A model generated the notes under the pieces. It worked only from the letters and a program-made list of their open reading frames with translations. It made no database searches and had not been told where the DNA came from. Source: an uncultured Pelagibacteraceae bacterium (GTDB taxonomy: Bacteria > Pseudomonadota > Alphaproteobacteria > Pelagibacterales > Pelagibacteraceae). From it: a DNA stretch of 64,000 nucleotides. The stretch is from assembly GCA_902589455.1 (NCBI GenBank), contig CACISX010000003.1, forward strand, positions 124,001 to 188,000, read 5' to 3'. Position numbers and translations under genes: made by a program. This document shows positions 1-9,877 of this stretch, in pieces (positions within the stretch are counted from its first letter, which is position 1; each line of letters begins with the position of its first letter).

Positions 1-509
1 ATGCTAATTACAAAGGAAGACATGCTAAAACCAAACAACAAAACGAGGTAAAAGGACCAACATCAAAAATATATGCTCAAAAAGGAACTGGTGGTGCAAG
101 ACATGCTAGTAGAAAAGCTCCTATATTTGTTGGCGGTGGTATAGCTCATGGACCAAAAGGTGAAATGGCTTATAAAAAAAGAAAACTAAACAAAACTGAA
201 AAAAAACAAAGCGTAGCTTCATTAATTACTGAAAAAAATAATAATAAAAATTTATTAATCTTAAATGATTTTAGTTCTGAAATTAAAAAAACAAAAGAGA
301 TGAACTCAATTATTAATAAACTTGAAATTACAAATTCACTAATAATTTTAGATAAAAATTCTAAAGAAAAAATTGAAAAATCAGTAAGAAATATTCCAAA
401 TGTTAAAGTTACTGATGTAAATCATTTTAGTGCTTACGATATTATTAAATTTAAAAAAGTTGTTTTCACAGAAAGTTCAGTGAAAGAATTAGAAAAGAGA
501 TATTCATAA
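1..509 (+). CDS. rplD: 50S ribosomal protein L4, 5'-truncated by window edge
   Basis: The reading frame is already open at the first bases (codons in phase with position 3) and runs to a TAA at 507-509, so this is the C-terminal ~168 residues of L4. The conserved loop GTGGARHASRKAPIFVGGG, which threads into the 23S rRNA near the exit tunnel, is encoded at about 88-145. An internal ATG at 165 is not the real start because that loop lies upstream of it. L4 is an early assembly protein of the 50S subunit and in E. coli represses its own S10 operon. Its place just before rplW is the standard S10 operon order. Confidence 0.95.
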   Translation, partial: ANYKGRHAKTKQQNEVKGPTSKIYAQKGTGGARHASRKAPIFVGGGIAHGPKGEMAYKKRKLNKTEKKQSVASLITEKNNNKNLLILNDFSSEIKKTKEMNSIINKLEITNSLIILDKNSKEKIEKSVRNIPNVKVTDVNHFSAYDIIKFKKVVFTESSVKELEKRYS

Positions 510-510
510 A

Positions 511-804
511 ATGGAAAAAATACACTTATACGACAAAATTCTATCGCCTGTGGTAACTGAGAAATCAACTAACTTGTCTGAACTGAATAAAATTGTATTT
601 AAAGTTCCAAATGGTGCAAATAAGAAAAATTTAAAAAAGAATATTGAAAAAATATTTAAAGTTAACGTAACTAAAATAAATATTATAAATAGACAAAACA
701 GAACAAAAGTTACCAGAGGCAAAAAAGTAAAAGTATCTGGATATAAAAAAGCAATAATTACTTTAAAAAAAGGTCAAAGTATTGATCTAACAACAGGAAT
801 TTAA
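511..804 (+). CDS. rplW: 50S ribosomal protein L23
   Basis: A 97-residue protein of normal L23 length starting DKILSPVVTEKST, the family's usual N-terminus, followed by the basic loop that contacts 23S rRNA. L23 sits at the mouth of the exit tunnel and docks trigger factor and SRP. It begins one base after the L4 stop and ends three bases before rplB, as expected inside the S10 operon, and probably relies on translational coupling. Confidence 0.97.
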   Translation: MEKIHLYDKILSPVVTEKSTNLSELNKIVFKVPNGANKKNLKKNIEKIFKVNVTKINIINRQNRTKVTRGKKVKVSGYKKAIITLKKGQSIDLTTGI

Positions 805-807
805 TTA

Positions 808-1647
808 ATGGCATTAAAAACTTTTAAACCATATACAAAATCTACAAGAGGTACCATTTTAGTTGATAGAACTGGTTTATGGAAAGGTAAACCATTCAAG
901 ACCTTAGTTTCACCCAAAAATGCGATGAAAGGTAGAAATAATAACGGTCATATTACTTCTATTAATAGAGCTGGTGGACATAAAAAAATGTACAGACATG
1001 TGGATTTTTATCGAAAAAAATTCGACACGGAAGCTATAGTTGAAAGAATTGAATATGATCCTAATAGATCATGCTACATCATGTTAGTTAAATTTGAGGA
1101 TGGTACTCACTCATATTTCTTAGCACCACAAAAAATTAAAGTTGGAGATAAAGTTGAAAGCGGTTCTAAAAAAGAAATTAAAGTAGGTAATTGTATGCCA
1201 TTACAAGATATACCAGTGGGTATTAATATACATAATGTTGAAATACAACCAGGTGGTGGTGGAAAAATCGCTAGAGCAGCCGGTTCATCTGTTACTATTA
1301 GTGGTTTAGATGGGAACTATAGTTTAATAAAATTAGCCTCAGGTGAAGTGAGAAAAATAGATTCAAGAGCTTTAGCTACAATTGGAATTTTAAGTAATCC
1401 AGATCAAAAAAATATTAAAATTGGAAAAGCAGGTAGATCAAGATGGTTGGGGAGAAGACCTCATACTAGAGGTGTTGTTAAAAACCCAGTTGATCATCCA
1501 CATGGGGGTGGTGAAGGAAAATCTGCTGGAGGAAGACATCCAGTTTCACCTACAGGACAATCTGCTAAAGGTTTAAAAACTCGAGATAATAAGAGAACAG
1601 ATAAATTTATAGTTAAGAGAAGAAATAAGAGGAAGGATACTAAGTAA
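808..1647 (+). CDS. rplB: 50S ribosomal protein L2
   Basis: 279 residues, full length. The C-terminal signature [14 protein letters not shown], including the histidine known to be important for peptidyl-transferase centre function, lies at about residues 226-239. L2 binds domain IV of 23S rRNA and joins the subunits. Its stop overlaps the rpsS start by one base (TAATG), a coupling device used repeatedly in this operon. Confidence 0.98.
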   Translation: MALKTFKPYTKSTRGTILVDRTGLWKGKPFKTLVSPKNAMKGRNNNGHITSINRAGGHKKMYRHVDFYRKKFDTEAIVERIEYDPNRSCYIMLVKFEDGTHSYFLAPQKIKVGDKVESGSKKEIKVGNCMPLQDIPVGINIHNVEIQPGGGGKIARAAGSSVTISGLDGNYSLIKLASGEVRKIDSRALATIGILSNPDQKNIKIGKAGRSRWLGRRPHTRGVVKNPVDHPHGGGEGKSAGGRHPVSPTGQSAKGLKTRDNKRTDKFIVKRRNKRKDTK

Positions 1648-1943
1648 TGGCTAGAGCAGTTTGGAAAGGACCGTTTGTAGAGGAAAGCTTGATGAAGAAA
1701 GTAGACAAGTATAAAGACGATCCAAAGAAAATTCCTATTAAAACTTGGTCAAGAAAATCTACAATTTTACCTGATTTTGTAGGGGTAAGCTTCCAAATTT
1801 ATAATGGAAAAAAATTTATACCAATAACAGTTTCAGAAGATATGGTTGGACACAAATTGGGTGAATTTGCACCAACAAGAACATTTTTTGGTCATACACC
1901 AGCTGATAAGAAAGCTAAACCTGCAACAGCAGAGAAGAAATAA
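1647..1943 (+). CDS. rpsS: 30S ribosomal protein S19
   Basis: 98 residues with the S19 core: N-terminal [15 protein letters not shown], then [13 protein letters not shown] and [16 protein letters not shown]19 forms a complex with S13 in the 30S head. The C-terminus carries a short Lys/Ala-rich tail, as in many bacterial S19 proteins. One-base overlap with rplB, two-base gap to rplV. Confidence 0.97.
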   Translation: MARAVWKGPFVEESLMKKVDKYKDDPKKIPIKTWSRKSTILPDFVGVSFQIYNGKKFIPITVSEDMVGHKLGEFAPTRTFFGHTPADKKAKPATAEKK

Positions 1944-1945
1944 TT

Positions 1946-2344
1946 ATGGGTAAAAAAAAGAAAATTGATAAAACTAACGACAAAACAGTAAAGTCTGTTA
2001 ACAACGGTATTAGATCAAGTGTCAGAAAGCTAAATCCAATACTAAAAAGCATTGTTGGCAAAAAAGTTGATGTTGCAATTAGAGATTTACAGTTTTCAGA
2101 AAAAAGAGTTACAAGAGATGTTAGAAAAACTATCAGTTCAGCTGTAGCCAATGCTGAAAATAATTTTCAATACGATATTGATAAATTAATAGTTAAAGAG
2201 GCATATTGTGGAAAAAAAATAGTTATGAAAAGATTTAGACCAAGAGCCAAAGGAAGAGCAGCACCAATATTAAAACCTTGGTCAACTGTTACAATAATTT
2301 TATCAGAAGCAAAACAAATGGAGAAGCATGGGGCAAAAAGTTAA
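1946..2344 (+). CDS. rplV: 50S ribosomal protein L22 with basic N-terminal extension
   Basis: 132 residues, about 20 longer than E. coli L22; the extra part is a Lys/Asn-rich N-terminus before the conserved core ([19 protein letters not shown]). The tunnel beta-hairpin [19 protein letters not shown], which lines the exit tunnel and is the site of macrolide-resistance changes in other bacteria, is intact. The 3' end overlaps rpsC by 17 bp. Confidence 0.96.
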   Translation: MGKKKKIDKTNDKTVKSVNNGIRSSVRKLNPILKSIVGKKVDVAIRDLQFSEKRVTRDVRKTISSAVANAENNFQYDIDKLIVKEAYCGKKIVMKRFRPRAKGRAAPILKPWSTVTIILSEAKQMEKHGAKS

Positions 2345-3008
2345 TCCTGTAGGTTTTAGATTAGGTGTCAACAGAGGATGGGACTCTGTATGGTATGCTA
2401 AGAAAAAAGATTTTGGAAATTATCTAATCGAAGATTTTAAAATTAGGGAATATATTAAGAAAAATGTAATAAACTCTGGTGTATCCAAAGTGATGATCGA
2501 AAGGACATCCAATAAATGTTATGTTACAATTTATACTTCTAGACCTGGATTTGTTATTGGAAAAAAGGGAAGTGATATAGACAAAATTAAAAATAATCTT
2601 TCAAAATTCACAACAAATGAAGTTAATCTAAATATCAAAGAAGTTAAAAAACCAGAGACTAATGCTTATTTAGTAGCTGAAAATATAGCTCAGCAGCTTG
2701 TAAAGAGAATTTCTTATAGAAGAGCGATGAAAAGAGCAATGCAATCATGCATTAGACTGGGAGCTAAAGGAATTAAAGTTTCAGTTAGTGGTAGACTTGG
2801 CGGAAATGAAATAGCTAGAACCGAGTGGTTAAGAGATGGAAGTATACCATCACATACTTTAAGAGCAGATATAGATTATGCAGAAGCAGAAGCTCTCACA
2901 ACTTACGGAATTATAGGAATTAAAGTCTGGATTTATAAAGGCGAAGTTTTTGCTAGAGAATTCAGTCAAGAGACAAATAAAGTGATACCAAAGGAAGGTA
3001 AACAATAA
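2328..3008 (+). CDS. rpsC: 30S ribosomal protein S3
   Basis: 226 residues starting [13 protein letters not shown], the canonical S3 N-terminus, which fixes this start despite the 17-bp overlap with rplV. The KH domain motif [13 protein letters not shown] (about residues 72-84) and the C-terminal [20 protein letters not shown] are present. S3 lies at the mRNA entry channel and contributes to mRNA unwinding. One-base overlap (TAATG) with rplP. Confidence 0.98.
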   Translation: MGQKVNPVGFRLGVNRGWDSVWYAKKKDFGNYLIEDFKIREYIKKNVINSGVSKVMIERTSNKCYVTIYTSRPGFVIGKKGSDIDKIKNNLSKFTTNEVNLNIKEVKKPETNAYLVAENIAQQLVKRISYRRAMKRAMQSCIRLGAKGIKVSVSGRLGGNEIARTEWLRDGSIPSHTLRADIDYAEAEALTTYGIIGIKVWIYKGEVFAREFSQETNKVIPKEGKQ

Positions 3009-3418
3009 TGCTTCAGCCAGTAAGAACAAAGTGGAGAAAAGCGCACAAAGGTAGAATTCATGGTACTGCTACAAGAGCAAGTACTATAAATTATGGTGCT
3101 TATGCTTTAAAAGCTTTGCAGCCAGAAAGAGTTACCGGAAAGCAAATCGAAGCTGCTAGGGTAGCTTTAACAAGGCACATGAAAAGACAAGGAAGAGTTT
3201 GGACAAGAATATTTCCAAATATACCAGTTTCTAAAAAACCAATTGAGGTCAGAATGGGTAAAGGTAAAGGTTCACCAGAGTATTTTGCATGTAGAGTAAA
3301 ACCAGGAAGAATATTGTTTGAAGTTGATGGTGTTTCTGAACAAATTGCTAAGGAAGCTTTATATAAAGCATCAGCAAAATTACCGATTAAGACTAAAACT
3401 ATTAAGAGATTTGCGTAA
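3008..3418 (+). CDS. rplP: 50S ribosomal protein L16
   Basis: 136 residues, exactly the usual L16 length. Conserved pieces include the start [37 protein letters not shown] and [20 protein letters not shown]16 helps place the A-site tRNA and is a late assembly protein. It overlaps the neighbours on both sides by one base. Confidence 0.98.
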   Translation: MLQPVRTKWRKAHKGRIHGTATRASTINYGAYALKALQPERVTGKQIEAARVALTRHMKRQGRVWTRIFPNIPVSKKPIEVRMGKGKGSPEYFACRVKPGRILFEVDGVSEQIAKEALYKASAKLPIKTKTIKRFA

Positions 3419-3609
3419 TGAAAAAACAAGAAATTAAAAAATTATCAAAGGACGAAATTGTGAAGAATATTGATAAACTTAAAAAAGATCTTTTTAATTT
3501 CAGATTTCAAAAAATGAATTCACAAGTAACAAATCCAGCTAAAATTGGAGAAACTAAAAAAACAATAGCAAAATTAAAAACATTTTTAAAAGGAAAAGCA
3601 AATGCCTAA
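3418..3609 (+). CDS. rpmC: 50S ribosomal protein L29
   Basis: A 63-residue, lysine-rich two-helix protein. The helical hairpin with [20 protein letters not shown] followed by [11 protein letters not shown] is the L29 pattern. It binds near the exit tunnel next to L23. Its 3' end overlaps the rpsQ start by 8 bp. Confidence 0.96.
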   Translation: MKKQEIKKLSKDEIVKNIDKLKKDLFNFRFQKMNSQVTNPAKIGETKKTIAKLKTFLKGKANA

Positions 3610-3838
3610 AAAAATACTCACAGGTGTAGTTATAAGCGATAAACCAAATAAAACAGTTACTGTTATGGTAGAACGTAAATATTCACATCCAGTTTTAAAA
3701 AAAGTTATCAGAGTCAGAAAAAACTATAACGCTCATGACGAAAATAATAAGTACAAAACTGGTGATAAAGTTTCAATTATAGAAAGCAAACCTTTTTCTA
3801 AAAATAAAAAATTTCAAGTAATGGAGAGTCCAAAGTAA
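3602..3838 (+). CDS. rpsQ: 30S ribosomal protein S17
   Basis: 78 residues with the S17 OB-fold signature: [30 protein letters not shown] and [20 protein letters not shown]17 is a primary binder of the 5' domain of 16S rRNA. Starts inside rpmC (8-bp overlap) and shares one base with rplN. Confidence 0.97.
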   Translation: MPKKILTGVVISDKPNKTVTVMVERKYSHPVLKKVIRVRKNYNAHDENNKYKTGDKVSIIESKPFSKNKKFQVMESPK

Positions 3839-4206
3839 TGATTGGGGTACAAACAGAATTACAAGTTGCTGATAATACTGGTGCAAAAAGAATTGAGTGT
3901 ATTAAAGTGTTAGGTGGATCAAAAAGAAGGTATGCAAGCATTGGCGATACTATCGTAATAGCAGTTAAAGAAGCGATACCAAAAGGAAAAGTAAAAAAAG
4001 GATCAGTTCATAAAGCAGTAGTTGTTAGAGTTAAAAAAGGAATACACAGAAATGACGGTTCTAAAGTAAGATTTGACAATAATGCAGCTGTGTTAGTTGA
4101 TGACAAAGGAGAACCTGTAGGAACAAGGATTTTTGGTCCAGTTACAAGAGAATTAAGAAGTAGAGGTCAAATGAAAATAATTTCTTTGGCACCGGAGGTT
4201 TTATAA
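3838..4206 (+). CDS. rplN: 50S ribosomal protein L14
   Basis: 122 residues, the near-invariant L14 length. It opens [19 protein letters not shown], where most bacteria have MIQ.QT.L.VADNSGA, and ends [17 protein letters not shown]14 forms part of an inter-subunit bridge. The last codons contain GGAGG at 4194-4198, which serves as the Shine-Dalgarno of rplX, so that signal is embedded in this gene. Confidence 0.98.
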   Translation: MIGVQTELQVADNTGAKRIECIKVLGGSKRRYASIGDTIVIAVKEAIPKGKVKKGSVHKAVVVRVKKGIHRNDGSKVRFDNNAAVLVDDKGEPVGTRIFGPVTRELRSRGQMKIISLAPEVL

Positions 4207-4451
4207 TGATTAAAAAAGGTTTGAAAGTAAGAGTTTTAACTGGAAGAGATAAAAAAAAAGAAGGTGAAGTTATTGAAATTGATAGAGCCAATAACAGAGC
4301 AAAGGTTAAAGAAATAAACATGGTTAAAAAGCACGTTAAAACAACCAAAGAGAAAAAAGGCGGAATTTTTCCTAAAGAAAGCTTTATACATATCTCTAAC
4401 CTAAAACTAATTGATGAAAAAGTAGCTAAAAAAAAAGAGGCTAAAAAATAA
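4206..4451 (+). CDS. rplX: 50S ribosomal protein L24 (short form)
   Basis: 81 residues; L24 is usually about 100-105, so the C-terminal part is trimmed. The KOW motif region is intact ([19 protein letters not shown], then INMVKKHVK and [18 protein letters not shown]). L24 initiates 50S assembly by binding the 5' end of 23S rRNA. Translation is probably driven by the strong GGAGG at 4194-4198, seven bases before the ATG. Confidence 0.95.
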   Translation: MIKKGLKVRVLTGRDKKKEGEVIEIDRANNRAKVKEINMVKKHVKTTKEKKGGIFPKESFIHISNLKLIDEKVAKKKEAKK

Positions 4452-5005
4452 TGACACCAAGATTAAAAGAAATATTTAATAAAGAAATTCAGCCTGCACT
4501 GAAAGATCAGTTTGGTTTTAAAAATATTTATATGGCTCCAAGAATTCAGAAAGTTGTTTTAAATATGGGTCTTGGTTTAGATGCTACAGATTCAAAAATT
4601 TTAAAATCATGCGAAGAAGATATGGCTAAAATTACTGGACAAAAACCAGTTACAACTAAATTTAAAAAATCAGTTGCAAATTTTAAAACAAGAAAAGGAT
4701 CAAATGCTGGTTTAAAAGTAACATTAAGAAAAAATAGAATGTATGAGTTCTTAGACAGATTAGTCAATATCGCATTACCTAGAATTAAAGATTTTAGAGG
4801 ATTATCGCCAAAAGGGTTTGATAAATTTGGCAATTATACATTTGGTATTAAAGAGCATATAATTTTTCCAGAAGTAAGTTTTGATAGAGCAGATAAAGTT
4901 AGAGGTTTAGATATAGTAATAGTTATTAAAGCTATAAATAAAGAACATAGTATTGCGTTACTAGAAAAAATGAATTTCCCATTTATTAAAAAAGGAGACA
5001 ATTAA
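4451..5005 (+). CDS. rplE: 50S ribosomal protein L5
   Basis: 184 residues, close to the usual 178-185. Conserved segments: RIQKVVLNMGLG near the start, then ITGQKPVTTKFKKSVANFK and RIKDFRGLSPKGFDKFGNY. L5 delivers 5S rRNA to the 50S subunit and contacts P-site tRNA. One-base overlap with rplX; an AAGGAG at 4992-4997 near its 3' end is the ribosome binding site of rpsN. Confidence 0.98.
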   Translation: MTPRLKEIFNKEIQPALKDQFGFKNIYMAPRIQKVVLNMGLGLDATDSKILKSCEEDMAKITGQKPVTTKFKKSVANFKTRKGSNAGLKVTLRKNRMYEFLDRLVNIALPRIKDFRGLSPKGFDKFGNYTFGIKEHIIFPEVSFDRADKVRGLDIVIVIKAINKEHSIALLEKMNFPFIKKGDN

Positions 5006-5007
5006 AT

Positions 5008-5313
5008 ATGGCTAAGTTAAGTGCTGTTAATAAAAATAAAAAAAGAATAAAGCTTTCTGATAGGCTTTATAAGAAAAGACAAGCTTTGAAGAAAATTGTT
5101 ATGGATAAAAAAATTTCATTAGAAGAAAGATTTAAAGCACAACAGAAATTATCAAAACTGCCAAGAAATTCAGCAAAAATAAGAGTTATGAATAGATGTG
5201 AGATTACTGGAAGACCACATGGTGTTTATAGAAAATTAAAAATTTCAAGAATTGCATTAAGACAATTAGGATTGCAAGGAAAGATACCTGGTTTAGTTAA
5301 ATCTAGCTGGTAG
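5008..5313 (+). CDS. rpsN: 30S ribosomal protein S14 (zinc-independent long form)
   Basis: 101 residues, the long C-minus type of S14: instead of two CxxC pairs it has NRCEITGRPHGVYRKLKISR with a single cysteine, so no zinc site is expected. The C-terminus GKIPGLVKSSW is typical. S14 belongs to the 30S head. Preceded by AAGGAG (4992-4997) ten bases before the ATG. Confidence 0.97.
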   Translation: MAKLSAVNKNKKRIKLSDRLYKKRQALKKIVMDKKISLEERFKAQQKLSKLPRNSAKIRVMNRCEITGRPHGVYRKLKISRIALRQLGLQGKIPGLVKSSW

Positions 5314-5324
5314 AAAGGAAAATT

Positions 5325-5717
5325 ATGAGTTTAAGTGACCCAATAGGAGATTTGATTGCAAGAGTGAAGAACGCTCAGGCAAGAAACCATAAAAAAGTAG
5401 AGTTGCCTTCATCAAACTTTAAAACTAAAATTGCAGATATTTTAAAAAATGAGGGTTTTATTAAAAACTTTGAAGTGAGTTTAGATAAAAAACCAGTGTT
5501 GTCATTAGAACTTAAGTATCATTCAGGTAACCCAGTAATCAGTGCCTTTGAAAGAGTATCTAAGCCTGGAAGAAGAATCTTTTCATCTGCTGATAGCTTA
5601 CCAAAAATTAATAATGGTTTAGGAATAGCTATTGTTTCAACTCCTAAAGGAGTAATGACAGATATAGATGCAAGAAAACAAAAAGTTGGTGGTGAAATAA
5701 TTTGTAAGGTATTTTAA
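5325..5717 (+). CDS. rpsH: 30S ribosomal protein S8
   Basis: 130 residues, the usual S8 length, starting MSLSDPIGDLIARVKNAQ and ending with the RNA-binding strand region GLGIAIVSTPKGVMTDIDAR. S8 binds the central domain of 16S rRNA and in E. coli represses the spc operon by binding mRNA near rplE; no copy of that site was identified here. GGAAAA-type ribosome binding site just upstream; one-base overlap with rplF. Confidence 0.98.
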   Translation: MSLSDPIGDLIARVKNAQARNHKKVELPSSNFKTKIADILKNEGFIKNFEVSLDKKPVLSLELKYHSGNPVISAFERVSKPGRRIFSSADSLPKINNGLGIAIVSTPKGVMTDIDARKQKVGGEIICKVF

Positions 5718-6256
5718 TGTCTAAGATAGGTAAAATAAATATATCGATTCCTGAAAAAGTAAAAGTTGCTTTGGCTGGTAGTATTATAAATATTGAAGGA
5801 CCTCTAGGAAAAAAATCAATTAATGTTGATTTAGAGATGTTTAAATTAGACATAATTGATGGAAAAGAAATTTCTATTAAACCAAAAAAAGTAGATCAAA
5901 ACTCAAAAAGATTGTGGGGAATGAACAGAAGTTTAATCAATAATGCTGTAATAGGATCAAGTAAAGGATATGAAAAAATTCTAGAATTAGTTGGTGTTGG
6001 TTATAGAGCCGCATTAAAAGGAAATCAATTAAATTTACAACTAGGTTATAGTCATGATATTAATTTTGATATACCCGAGGGCATTAAAATTGCAGTTGAA
6101 AAACAAACAACATTAAAAATCACGGGATCTGACAAACAATTAGTTGGAGAAGTAGTGTCAAAAATTAAAACTTTGAGAAAAATTGAACCATATAAAGGCA
6201 AAGGTGTAAGAGAAAAAGGTCAGTATGTTCTCAAAAAAGAAGGAAAGAAAAAGTAA
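5717..6256 (+). CDS. rplF: 50S ribosomal protein L6
   Basis: 179 residues with two tandem L6 repeats; the second contains the signature [20 protein letters not shown] and the C-terminal rRNA-binding [21 protein letters not shown]6 sits near the factor-binding site and sarcin-ricin loop. One-base overlaps at both ends. Confidence 0.98.
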   Translation: MSKIGKINISIPEKVKVALAGSIINIEGPLGKKSINVDLEMFKLDIIDGKEISIKPKKVDQNSKRLWGMNRSLINNAVIGSSKGYEKILELVGVGYRAALKGNQLNLQLGYSHDINFDIPEGIKIAVEKQTTLKITGSDKQLVGEVVSKIKTLRKIEPYKGKGVREKGQYVLKKEGKKK

Positions 6257-6612
6257 TGAAACTAAACACTAGTATCAGAAAAAGATTTAGAGTTAGCAAT
6301 AAAGTTAAAAATGTTGCGTCAAAAGATAGATTTAGATTAAGTATTACAAGATCATCAAAAAATATTTCAGCACAAATAATTGATGATAGAAAAAATACAA
6401 CTTTATTATCTGCATCTTCTGTAGAAAAAGATCTTAAATCAGGTGATAAAGTTAGTAAAATAGAGCTATCAAAATTAGTTGCTTTAAAGTTGGCTAAAAA
6501 AGCTCAAGAAAAAAATATTACCAAAATTTATTTTGATAGAGGTTCATATAAATATCACGGTAGAATTAAAGTTTTTGCTGAAACTTTAAGAGAAAATGGA
6601 ATGGAATTTTAA
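6256..6612 (+). CDS. rplR: 50S ribosomal protein L18
   Basis: 118 residues, normal length. The N-terminal basic segment [11 protein letters not shown] and the C-terminal [20 protein letters not shown] match L18, which binds 5S rRNA together with L5. Ends three bases before rpsE. Confidence 0.97.
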   Translation: MKLNTSIRKRFRVSNKVKNVASKDRFRLSITRSSKNISAQIIDDRKNTTLLSASSVEKDLKSGDKVSKIELSKLVALKLAKKAQEKNITKIYFDRGSYKYHGRIKVFAETLRENGMEF

Positions 6613-6614
6613 TT

Positions 6615-7130
6615 ATGGAAAATTTAAAAGATAAAAAAACAGACGATATATTAGAAAAACTAGTTCACATAAACCGTATTACCAAAGTAGTAAAAGGTGG
6701 AAGAAGATTTGGCTTTTCAGCTCTTGTTGTAGTTGGAAATCAAGCAGGAAAAATTGGAGTCGCTCATGCTAAAGCTAAACAAGTTCCTGATGCTATTAAA
6801 AAAGCAAATGAAATGGCGAGAAGAAAACTTAAACATATACCTCTAAGAGAAGGCAGAACAATTCATCATGATGTTAAGGCTAAAGATGGATCAGGAAGAA
6901 TAGTATTAAGAGCTGCTTCTAAAGGGACTGGAATAATTGCAGGTGGTCCTGTTAGAGCGGTATGTGAAGTTCTAGGAGTAAAAGATATAGTTGCTAAATC
7001 AATGGGTACTTCTAATGCACATAATGTAATCAGAGCTACAATGAAAGCACTAATGAAACAAAATTCACCAAAACAAATTTCAGCAATTAGAAATAAAAAA
7101 ATTTCTGAAATAATTGAAAAAAGAGGATAA
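6615..7130 (+). CDS. rpsE: 30S ribosomal protein S5
   Basis: 171 residues. The S5 dsRNA-binding-like domain ([18 protein letters not shown]) and the C-terminal region with [20 protein letters not shown] are complete. S5 takes part in decoding accuracy. Its stop overlaps the rplO start by one base. Most bacteria have rpmD (L30) between these two genes; here there is no room for it. Confidence 0.98.
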   Translation: MENLKDKKTDDILEKLVHINRITKVVKGGRRFGFSALVVVGNQAGKIGVAHAKAKQVPDAIKKANEMARRKLKHIPLREGRTIHHDVKAKDGSGRIVLRAASKGTGIIAGGPVRAVCEVLGVKDIVAKSMGTSNAHNVIRATMKALMKQNSPKQISAIRNKKISEIIEKRG

Positions 7131-7582
7131 TGATTAGTTTAAATAATAGAGATAAAATCAAAAAATCAAAACTTAGAGTTGGAAGAGGAATAGGCTCAGG
7201 CAAGGGCAAAACATCAGGTAGAGGTGTTAAAGGTCAAAAATCAAGATCTGGAGTAGCTATAAAAAGTTTCGAAGGTGGTCAAATGCCATTGTATAGAAGG
7301 CTGCCAAAAAGGGGATTCAACCCAATTTCAAAGGAAAGTGTTTCAATTTTAAATTTGGATAAAATTCAATTTTATATTGATAAAAAAAATATTAACCCAA
7401 ATGAAGTTCTAAACTCAGAGTTATTAAAAAAACTCAAATTAATAAATAAAAACTCAAAAAAATTAAAAATTTTAGGATCTGGGAAAGTAAAAGATAAAAT
7501 TAATATAGAAGCTGACCTGGCCTCTAAATCAGCAATAGAAAAACTTGAAAAAATTGGTGGATCTATTCAACTAAAAAAATAG
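7130..7582 (+). CDS. rplO: 50S ribosomal protein L15
   Basis: 150 residues. The glycine/arginine-rich N-terminus ([20 protein letters not shown]) and [18 protein letters not shown] are the L15 signature, followed by the globular C-terminal domain. L15 spans the 50S subunit beneath L4. It directly follows rpsE with a one-base overlap, so rpmD is missing from its usual site. Confidence 0.97.
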   Translation: MISLNNRDKIKKSKLRVGRGIGSGKGKTSGRGVKGQKSRSGVAIKSFEGGQMPLYRRLPKRGFNPISKESVSILNLDKIQFYIDKKNINPNEVLNSELLKKLKLINKNSKKLKILGSGKVKDKINIEADLASKSAIEKLEKIGGSIQLKK

Positions 7583-7591
7583 TTTGTTTAT

Positions 7592-8872
7592 ATGAGCGCA
7601 TCATCATCAACAAATGATTTAAGAAATAGAATTATATTTACTATTTTAATCCTAGCTGTTTATAGATTTGGAACTTTTGTACCGTTACCAGGTATAGATC
7701 CTGAACAATTGAAAATAATGATGGAAGGCAACCAAAAAGGATTACTAGGCATGTTTAACGTATTTGCTGGTGGAGCAGTAAGCAGAATGGCTATATTTGC
7801 TTTAGGTATAATGCCTTACATTTCTTCTGCTATTATAGTTCAGTTACTAACTGGTGTTACAGATTATTTTAAAAATTTAAAGGCACAGGGGGAAACTGGA
7901 AGAGCTAAAATTACACAAATTACTAGATATGGAACAGTGTTACTTGCCACAATCCAGGGATATGGACTATCTGTAGGTTTAGAATCTTCAGCTGATTTGG
8001 TAATTAATCCAGGTGCATTTTTTAAAATAACCACAGTGACAACTATTGTGGCAGGGACAATATTCTTAATGTGGTTAGGTGAACAAATTACTCAAAGAGG
8101 TATTGGAAACGGAATTTCTTTAATTATTTTTGCAGGTATAGTAGCAGAAATTCCAAGGGCTTTAGTGACAACTTTTGAGCTTGGAAGAACAGGTGCCGTT
8201 TCAACTTTTATGATTTTAGCAATATTTGTTTTATTAATAGTAACAATTTTATTCGTAGTTTTTATGGAAAGAGCATTAAGAAAAATTATTATAAATTATC
8301 CAAAGAGACAAATGGGTAATAAAATGTATGGTGGAGAATCATCTCACTTGCCTTTAAAGATTAATCAAGCTGGTGTAATTCCAGCTATTTTTGCTTCAGC
8401 TCTTTTATTATTACCAGTAACGTTTTCAAATTTTTCATTCTCTAACAATGAAACCTTTTTAAATTTAAGTTCTTATTTTACTCAAGGTCAGCCTCTTTAT
8501 ATGTTGCTATACGCATCAGGGATAATATTTTTTACATTTTTTTATACTTCAATTACTTTTAATCCAACAGAAACAGCTGAAAATCTTAGAAAGTATGGAG
8601 GGTTTGTTCCAGGTATTAGACCAGGTGAAAGCACAGCTTTATATATAGAAAACATTTCAACAAAGTTAACAACTATAGGTGCGTTGTATTTAACTTTAGT
8701 TTGTTTAATGCCAGAATTTTTAATTGCAAATTATCCAATACCTTTTTATTTGGGTGGTGCATCCATATTAATTGTTGTTGTTGTAGCTATTGATACTGTA
8801 ACACAAATTCAAACAAGGTTAATGAGCTCCCAATACGAACAATTAATTAAAAAAACTAAATTTGGTAAATAA
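7592..8872 (+). CDS. secY: Preprotein translocase subunit SecY
   Basis: 426 residues with about ten hydrophobic membrane segments, as expected for the SecYEG channel. Family markers include VYRFGTFVPLPGIDP near the N-terminus, IMPYISSAIIVQLL in TM2, and GGFVPGIRPGESTALYIEN before TM9. SecY is the pore through which unfolded proteins cross or enter the inner membrane. Its location after rplO and directly before adk is standard for Alphaproteobacteria. Confidence 0.98.
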   Translation: MSASSSTNDLRNRIIFTILILAVYRFGTFVPLPGIDPEQLKIMMEGNQKGLLGMFNVFAGGAVSRMAIFALGIMPYISSAIIVQLLTGVTDYFKNLKAQGETGRAKITQITRYGTVLLATIQGYGLSVGLESSADLVINPGAFFKITTVTTIVAGTIFLMWLGEQITQRGIGNGISLIIFAGIVAEIPRALVTTFELGRTGAVSTFMILAIFVLLIVTILFVVFMERALRKIIINYPKRQMGNKMYGGESSHLPLKINQAGVIPAIFASALLLLPVTFSNFSFSNNETFLNLSSYFTQGQPLYMLLYASGIIFFTFFYTSITFNPTETAENLRKYGGFVPGIRPGESTALYIENISTKLTTIGALYLTLVCLMPEFLIANYPIPFYLGGASILIVVVVAIDTVTQIQTRLMSSQYEQLIKKTKFGK

Positions 8873-9436
8873 GTGAATATTATTTTGTTTGGACCGCCTG
8901 GTGCTGGAAAAGGTACTCAGTCTAAATATTTAGTAAATAAATTAAATGCATTTCAAATTTCTACAGGTGATATATTAAGAGAAGAAATTAAAAAACATTC
9001 TGATATTGGTAAAATTATCGTAAACGATATCAATGATGGAAAATTTGTTAATGACGAAATTGTTAATAAATTAATTGAAAAATTAGTTTCTGATCCTCAA
9101 AAAAAAAATAAACTGATTTTTGATGGATATCCTAGATCTCTAAGACAGGCTAAAAATCTAGATTCATTACTCAAAAACTCAGACCAGAAAATAGATTTAA
9201 TTTTATTTCTTAATGTAGATAAAGATACAATTATTAAAAGGATAGAGAAAAGAAAAATTATTGAAAATAGGTCTGATGATGACTCTAGCACTATATTAAA
9301 GAGGTATGATACCTACATGAAAACAACACAACCAGTTCTTAATTTCTACTCAGAGAATCCATACTTTAAAGAGATTGATGGAAGTCTAGAAATAGAAGAA
9401 ATAACAAGGAAAATAGACACTTTTATAAATGTTTAA
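8873..9436 (+). CDS. adk: Adenylate kinase (short-LID type)
   Basis: 187 residues starting at a GTG directly after the secY TAA. The P-loop GPPGAGKGTQSK (residues 7-18), the AMP-binding STGDILREEI and the DGYPRSLRQA segment identify adenylate kinase. The LID is the short form (no zinc-finger insertion), which explains the length. Catalyses ATP + AMP = 2 ADP in the cytoplasm. It is the last gene before a promoter-bearing gap. Confidence 0.97.
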   Translation: MNIILFGPPGAGKGTQSKYLVNKLNAFQISTGDILREEIKKHSDIGKIIVNDINDGKFVNDEIVNKLIEKLVSDPQKKNKLIFDGYPRSLRQAKNLDSLLKNSDQKIDLILFLNVDKDTIIKRIEKRKIIENRSDDDSSTILKRYDTYMKTTQPVLNFYSENPYFKEIDGSLEIEEITRKIDTFINV

Positions 9437-9440
9437 GACG

Positions 9441-9468
9441 TTGACTTTGAGTAATCTTCTTATATAAA
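9441..9468 (+). promoter_or_regulatory. Sigma70-type promoter for rpsM-rpsK-rpoA-rplQ
   Basis: In the 55-bp gap after adk, TTGACT (9441-9446) and TATAAA (9463-9468) are 16 bp apart, close to the bacterial consensus. Predicted transcription start is near 9475, giving a leader of roughly 17 bases before rpsM. This would let the alpha operon be expressed independently of the spc operon. Assigned by eye, not measured. Confidence 0.6.
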
Positions 9469-9491
9469 AGGCACAATTTATCACAAAAATT

Positions 9492-9875
9492 ATGGCTCGT
9501 ATCGCAGGTATAAACATTCCACAAAATAAACTTGTTCATATAGGTTTGACTTACATCTATGGGATTGGTGATAAATTCTCAAATCAAATTTGCTCATCTC
9601 TAGAAATTCCAAAAGCTAAAAGAGTGAATGAATTAACAGATGAAGAGATATTAAAAATTAGAGAATATATTGACCAAAACTTTAAAGTAGAAGGTGATTT
9701 AAGAAGAGATTATTCACTTAGTATTAAAAGATTAATCGATTTAGCTTGCTATAGAGGTACAAGACATAGAAAAAAATTACCTGTCAGAGGGCAAAGAACG
9801 AGATGTAACGCTAGAACAAGAAAAGGAAAAGCAATTGCGATTGCAGGAAAAAAATTAACACCAACTAAAAAATAG
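9492..9875 (+). CDS. rpsM: 30S ribosomal protein S13
   Basis: 127 residues beginning [13 protein letters not shown] and ending in the basic tail [16 protein letters not shown], both canonical for S13. S13 forms inter-subunit bridges and touches the P-site tRNA. It is the first gene behind the promoter at 9441-9468. rpmJ (L36), often found just upstream, is not present here. Confidence 0.98.
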   Translation: MARIAGINIPQNKLVHIGLTYIYGIGDKFSNQICSSLEIPKAKRVNELTDEEILKIREYIDQNFKVEGDLRRDYSLSIKRLIDLACYRGTRHRKKLPVRGQRTRCNARTRKGKAIAIAGKKLTPTKK

Positions 9876-9877
9876 TT

